Shown here one piece after another: positions 61,732-64,000 of a DNA stretch of 64,000 bases; within the stretch, counting starts at the first letter, position 1; each line of letters starts with the position of its first letter. The notes below the pieces were generated by a model. It was given only the letters and a program-made list of their open reading frames with translations. It had not been told where the DNA came from and searched no databases. The stretch covers positions 81,228-145,227 of the forward strand of contig NZ_JAVDDU010000009.1 of NCBI RefSeq assembly GCF_030848505.1, written 5' to 3'. The stretch is from Marinimicrobium hydrolyticum (GTDB lineage: Bacteria > Pseudomonadota > Gammaproteobacteria > Pseudomonadales > Cellvibrionaceae). Made by a program: the position numbers and the translations under genes.

Positions 61732-62262
61732 TCATGCGATATCAAATTCAAATAGTTCGCAATTTTTAATCTCTAGCCTCCAAACTTCTAAGTCTGGAAG
61801 CGCTTGAAAGTAACCGGTGATTATTCTAGCAGGGTCCATGTGTGTAACTATAAGAATACAATCATCAGATCTTTGAATGAGATCCTCTATGAAGGAATGT
61901 ACCCTGTTCTTCAAATCGTAAAATGACTCCCCTCCAGGTGCCCTTTGGAAAAACTTATCTACTGCAATGTACTCCATGTAATCACTCACAGGTTTACATT
62001 CAAATCCAGTTTTAATATCTGAAATTCTGGAATCTTGAATTAGTGGCACGTTTTTAGACATACAGTAACGAGCTGTTTCGTGAGTTCTAGGCAAATCAGA
62101 AACGTAAACCTTTTTTACTGAAAAACGCGAAAGCTTAGCTCTTAGTTCCTTGGCTTGCTCTATCCCATGTTGAGTCAGATAAACATCGACTTCAGGGTCG
62201 GAATTGCATAACCCCAAATCGTTGTAATTTGTACGTCCATGCCTGGTGAGAAGAATCTTCAT
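61732..62262 (-). CDS. Histidine phosphatase family protein
   Basis: The product has 176 residues. LLTRHGRTNYND at the N-terminus holds the RHG catalytic His. The acid/base and second His appear in PGGESFYDLKNRV and IVTHMDPARI. Phosphoglycerate-mutase-like fold; the substrate is unknown. AT-rich, minus strand, bounded by attC-like sequences at 61.7 and 62.3 kb. Confidence 0.88.
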   Translation of the reverse strand: MKILLTRHGRTNYNDLGLCNSDPEVDVYLTQHGIEQAKELRAKLSRFSVKKVYVSDLPRTHETARYCMSKNVPLIQDSRISDIKTGFECKPVSDYMEYIAVDKFFQRAPGGESFYDLKNRVHSFIEDLIQRSDDCILIVTHMDPARIITGYFQALPDLEVWRLEIKNCELFEFDIA

Positions 62263-62278
62263 ACTTTTTCGTTTAGTA

Positions 62279-62352
62279 CCAGATAGCGCCGTGCTCTGCG
62301 GAAATTTAGGAGCGCCAGCGAGTTAATTTTCCGCAGCAGAACCTTGTTAGTT
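62279..62352 (-). repeat. attC-like site between protease-like and phosphatase genes
   Basis: Minus strand: AACTAACAAGG core right after the stop, left arm GTTCTGCTGCGGAAA, centre, right arm TTTCCGCAGAGCAC, then GGCGCTATC. The arms pair over about 14 bases with one extra base in the left arm, the attC bulge. The right core is mutated (GCTATC for GTTATC). Confidence 0.6.
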
Positions 62353-63042
62353 TCACATTTCAAACACATTTTCAAAGCTCTCTCCGTTTCGAACCCGTTC
62401 TAGTTTTTCATAAAGCTGTAGCGGATCGAAATTATTAACCGCCATTCTTGATGCAACATAGTTTTCATGTGTGTTTGTACCACCAAAAAATTCTCTGCCG
62501 GTTTTCAACTGTTTGACGGAGTCAATTGCTTCTTGGCTGATATCAATATTTTCAATTAAGAATGGCTTTCTGTGATCCACGATTAAGGCCACCCCTTCAT
62601 TAAACCAAACTGGAATGTCTAACCAATGAGTTAGCCATCCAACTCTTTGTCCAACTTCTGCATGCACCAGCTCATGGGCGGCAACATCTACATTTTGCCC
62701 TTTAGGGCCAAGGATTATGCAAGAACCCATTGGAGTATAGTAAGCTCTTGCAGTTGAGTTAGCTCCAAAGTTGCTTGCTTCAACTTTATTACCAACAATT
62801 ACTATTTTGGGAATAGCGATCATTTCGCCAAATGTTGTATCTACTCTTTGTCTACCGTCTAGGATGCTTCTTAGAACTTCCTCTATATTTTCCACGCTGG
62901 GTGATACAAAAACATTTGGTGCGACTTGCTCATAACCTGTAAGTCCCACAGCTTCACATGCCAGAGCATGTCTCTGAGAAAAAACACCAACGAGTACAAC
63001 TAACAAAAAACAGGCGAAGACAACAATTTTAATTCTTTGCAT
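62353..63042 (-). CDS. Secreted HExxH protein (putative metallopeptidase)
   Basis: The product has 229 residues with an N-terminal hydrophobic signal (about 1-26). HELVHAEVGQR near residue 127 is a gluzincin-type HExxH zinc motif, and WFNEGVALIV about 30 residues later supplies the third-ligand Glu. The start at 63042 has GAGGGAG 5 bases upstream. I do not recognise the exact family; small DUF4157/peptidase-like proteins look similar. AT-rich cassette-type gene. Confidence 0.65.
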   Translation of the reverse strand: MQRIKIVVFACFLLVVLVGVFSQRHALACEAVGLTGYEQVAPNVFVSPSVENIEEVLRSILDGRQRVDTTFGEMIAIPKIVIVGNKVEASNFGANSTARAYYTPMGSCIILGPKGQNVDVAAHELVHAEVGQRVGWLTHWLDIPVWFNEGVALIVDHRKPFLIENIDISQEAIDSVKQLKTGREFFGGTNTHENYVASRMAVNNFDPLQLYEKLERVRNGESFENVFEM

Positions 63043-63057
63043 GATGCTCCCTCGTGA

Positions 63058-63105
63058 AACTAACGTCGCAATCACGCGCTTGTTTCGTGCATTGCTTTGT
63101 TAGCA
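63058..63105 (-). repeat. attC-like site between esterase and HExxH genes
   Basis: Minus strand: GCTAACAA, AGCAATGCACG, a 7-base spacer, CGCGTGATTGCG, ACGTTAG. Apart from the spacer and the outermost bases it is the same as the site at 4465-4512 on the plus strand, including the one-base bulge in the left arm. Confidence 0.7.
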
Positions 63106-63106
63106 T

Positions 63107-63967
63107 CTATCGCTGCTCGATTGGAACCAATGCCTTTAGCGCATTTGATATGAGCAGCGGAAATGCGCTTGAATGATCAGCCCCCTCTAAAACCACGGCT
63201 TTAACGTCTAAGCCATCATAATTTCTTGACTTAAGGGCTTTTTCGTAACGGAGTAAATCTTGAACCATATTGCCCCGCCGGCTCTTGCTCTCTTCCTGTC
63301 CTATATACAGTAAAACCTTCGCCTTCATCATGGTGTGTTGTTTTGAATAACCCTCTTCTAAACGAAACATTACTCTTTCGTCATACCACAGTGAGGGACT
63401 GCTGATTATATAGCTATCAAAAAGTTCAGCGTTAACCAAGAGAATATACGCACCTAGAAGGCCGCCAAATGAATGTCCAACAAAGATCTTATTGTTAGTT
63501 TTGATGCGATATTCTTTAGATAAAAGAGGAATCACCTGATCACCAAGAAAACGTATGTACTCATCGGCAGCGCCAGAGTGTGCTTGCGCCTCAAGCGAGT
63601 GAGCGCCCCTCTCATTCGGAGCATGCGTTGGGGTGAAGTCACGCGTCCGACTAATTTCTGGCGAGACATCTTTAGAATACGACATGCCCACAAGGATGAG
63701 ATCCTCTATTTCTTTCCCGGCCATCAAATTCACAGCGTTCTCAGTCACTGCGGACGTAACACCAATGTCCTGTAGAATTGCTATGGGGTAAGCTTTGGTG
63801 GATGTCTTGTAGTTAATAGGTAGCTTTATATATAGCTCGTACTCTTGGCCACTTTCCGTAGACGTAATATTTATCGTTTCGGTGTCTCTGTGAAGAGCAC
63901 CTGAGCTCTTCTCTGCATGTACCGAAAGCGAAGTAATCACAAATAATATTACAATCAAACGTTTCAA
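63107..63967 (-). CDS. Secreted esterase (putative esterase/IroE-Fes type)
   Basis: The product has 286 residues with a signal peptide ending VHAEK near residue 19. An alpha/beta hydrolase of the esterase D group: GHSFGGLLGAY near residue 164 holds the nucleophile Ser, and LEGADHSSAFP near residue 263 the catalytic His. Related enzymes cleave siderophores, S-formylglutathione or acyl esters; no iron genes are nearby. ATG 63967 has AGGAGAT upstream. AT-rich and followed by an attC-like site, so probably a cassette gene. Confidence 0.82.
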   Translation of the reverse strand: MKRLIVILFVITSLSVHAEKSSGALHRDTETINITSTESGQEYELYIKLPINYKTSTKAYPIAILQDIGVTSAVTENAVNLMAGKEIEDLILVGMSYSKDVSPEISRTRDFTPTHAPNERGAHSLEAQAHSGAADEYIRFLGDQVIPLLSKEYRIKTNNKIFVGHSFGGLLGAYILLVNAELFDSYIISSPSLWYDERVMFRLEEGYSKQHTMMKAKVLLYIGQEESKSRRGNMVQDLLRYEKALKSRNYDGLDVKAVVLEGADHSSAFPLLISNALKALVPIEQR

Positions 63968-64000
63968 AGAATTATCTCCTGTATGGGGAACTTGGCATGC

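Overview
The window looks like a piece of a gammaproteobacterial chromosome, probably from a Cellvibrionaceae-like marine or soil lineage. This rests on gene content and order (4.5S RNA-dnaX-ybaB-recR followed by rnd-ycgL-ycgN, a fabV enoyl reductase, a fused SecDF, MetR/MetE, YdiJ, long PurC followed by a DUF349 protein). It was not checked by database search. Most of the window (about 7-60 kb) has the GC-rich, closely packed coding typical of core chromosome. Both outer edges are AT-richer and built differently.

Edges. At 1-261 and 4.4-7.0 kb (plus strand) and at about 60.4-64 kb (minus strand), short unrelated genes each end in a TAAC-type core followed by a short imperfect hairpin. Two of these hairpin sites, 58 kb apart and on opposite strands, are almost the same sequence, with the single-base bulge expected of integron attC sites. 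I read these as integron-type gene cassettes (no integrase in the window). They carry a HEPN-like fragment, an RDD membrane protein, a DUF6933-like protein, small membrane proteins, a zinc-ribbon membrane protein, a histidine phosphatase, a secreted HExxH protein and an esterase. Decayed IS3-family pieces lie next to the cassette ends on both sides. Between the first two cassette zones is a three-gene cluster of two Gfo/Idh/MocA oxidoreductases flanking an Nramp-like transporter (0.6-4.3 kb).

Centre, left to right. A secreted vanadium-haloperoxidase/PAP2 protein with a GlyGly-CTERM-like tail and a Dps protein come first. A two-gene membrane operon follows, then the housekeeping run ycgN, ycgL, rnd, recR, ybaB, dnaX, 4.5S RNA (all minus strand). 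dnaX carries a complete programmed -1 frameshift signal. Next are an AbgT-type transporter diverging from tpx, metR diverging from metE, and an FG-GAP lipoprotein with seven repeats. A tandem 6-pyruvoyl-tetrahydropterin-synthase-like protein, two acyltransferases, fabV, a MAPEG protein, ydiJ and purC-DUF349 follow.

From 38 to 43 kb there are two paralogous beta-barrel genes separated by fragments of both neighbouring genes, the footprint of an old tandem duplication. A GMC oxidoreductase/gluconate-dehydrogenase-subunit-3 pair and a DUF6152/DUF6644-like pair come next. From 43 to 60 kb lie mostly single genes: a periplasmic binding protein, a PhnB-like VOC protein, two small P-loop kinases, a DUF5924-like membrane protein, a BBE-type FAD oxidoreductase, a 935-residue repeat lipoprotein, an SDR with a divergent LysR regulator, an alpha/beta hydrolase, secDF, a NADAR protein and a class II histone-deacetylase-like amidohydrolase.

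I did not recognise a wholly new multi-gene system. The strongest observations are the attC-like sites at both edges, the dnaX recoding signal, the duplication fossil at 37.5-39.8 kb, and the haloperoxidase whose C-terminus runs into the cassette zone.
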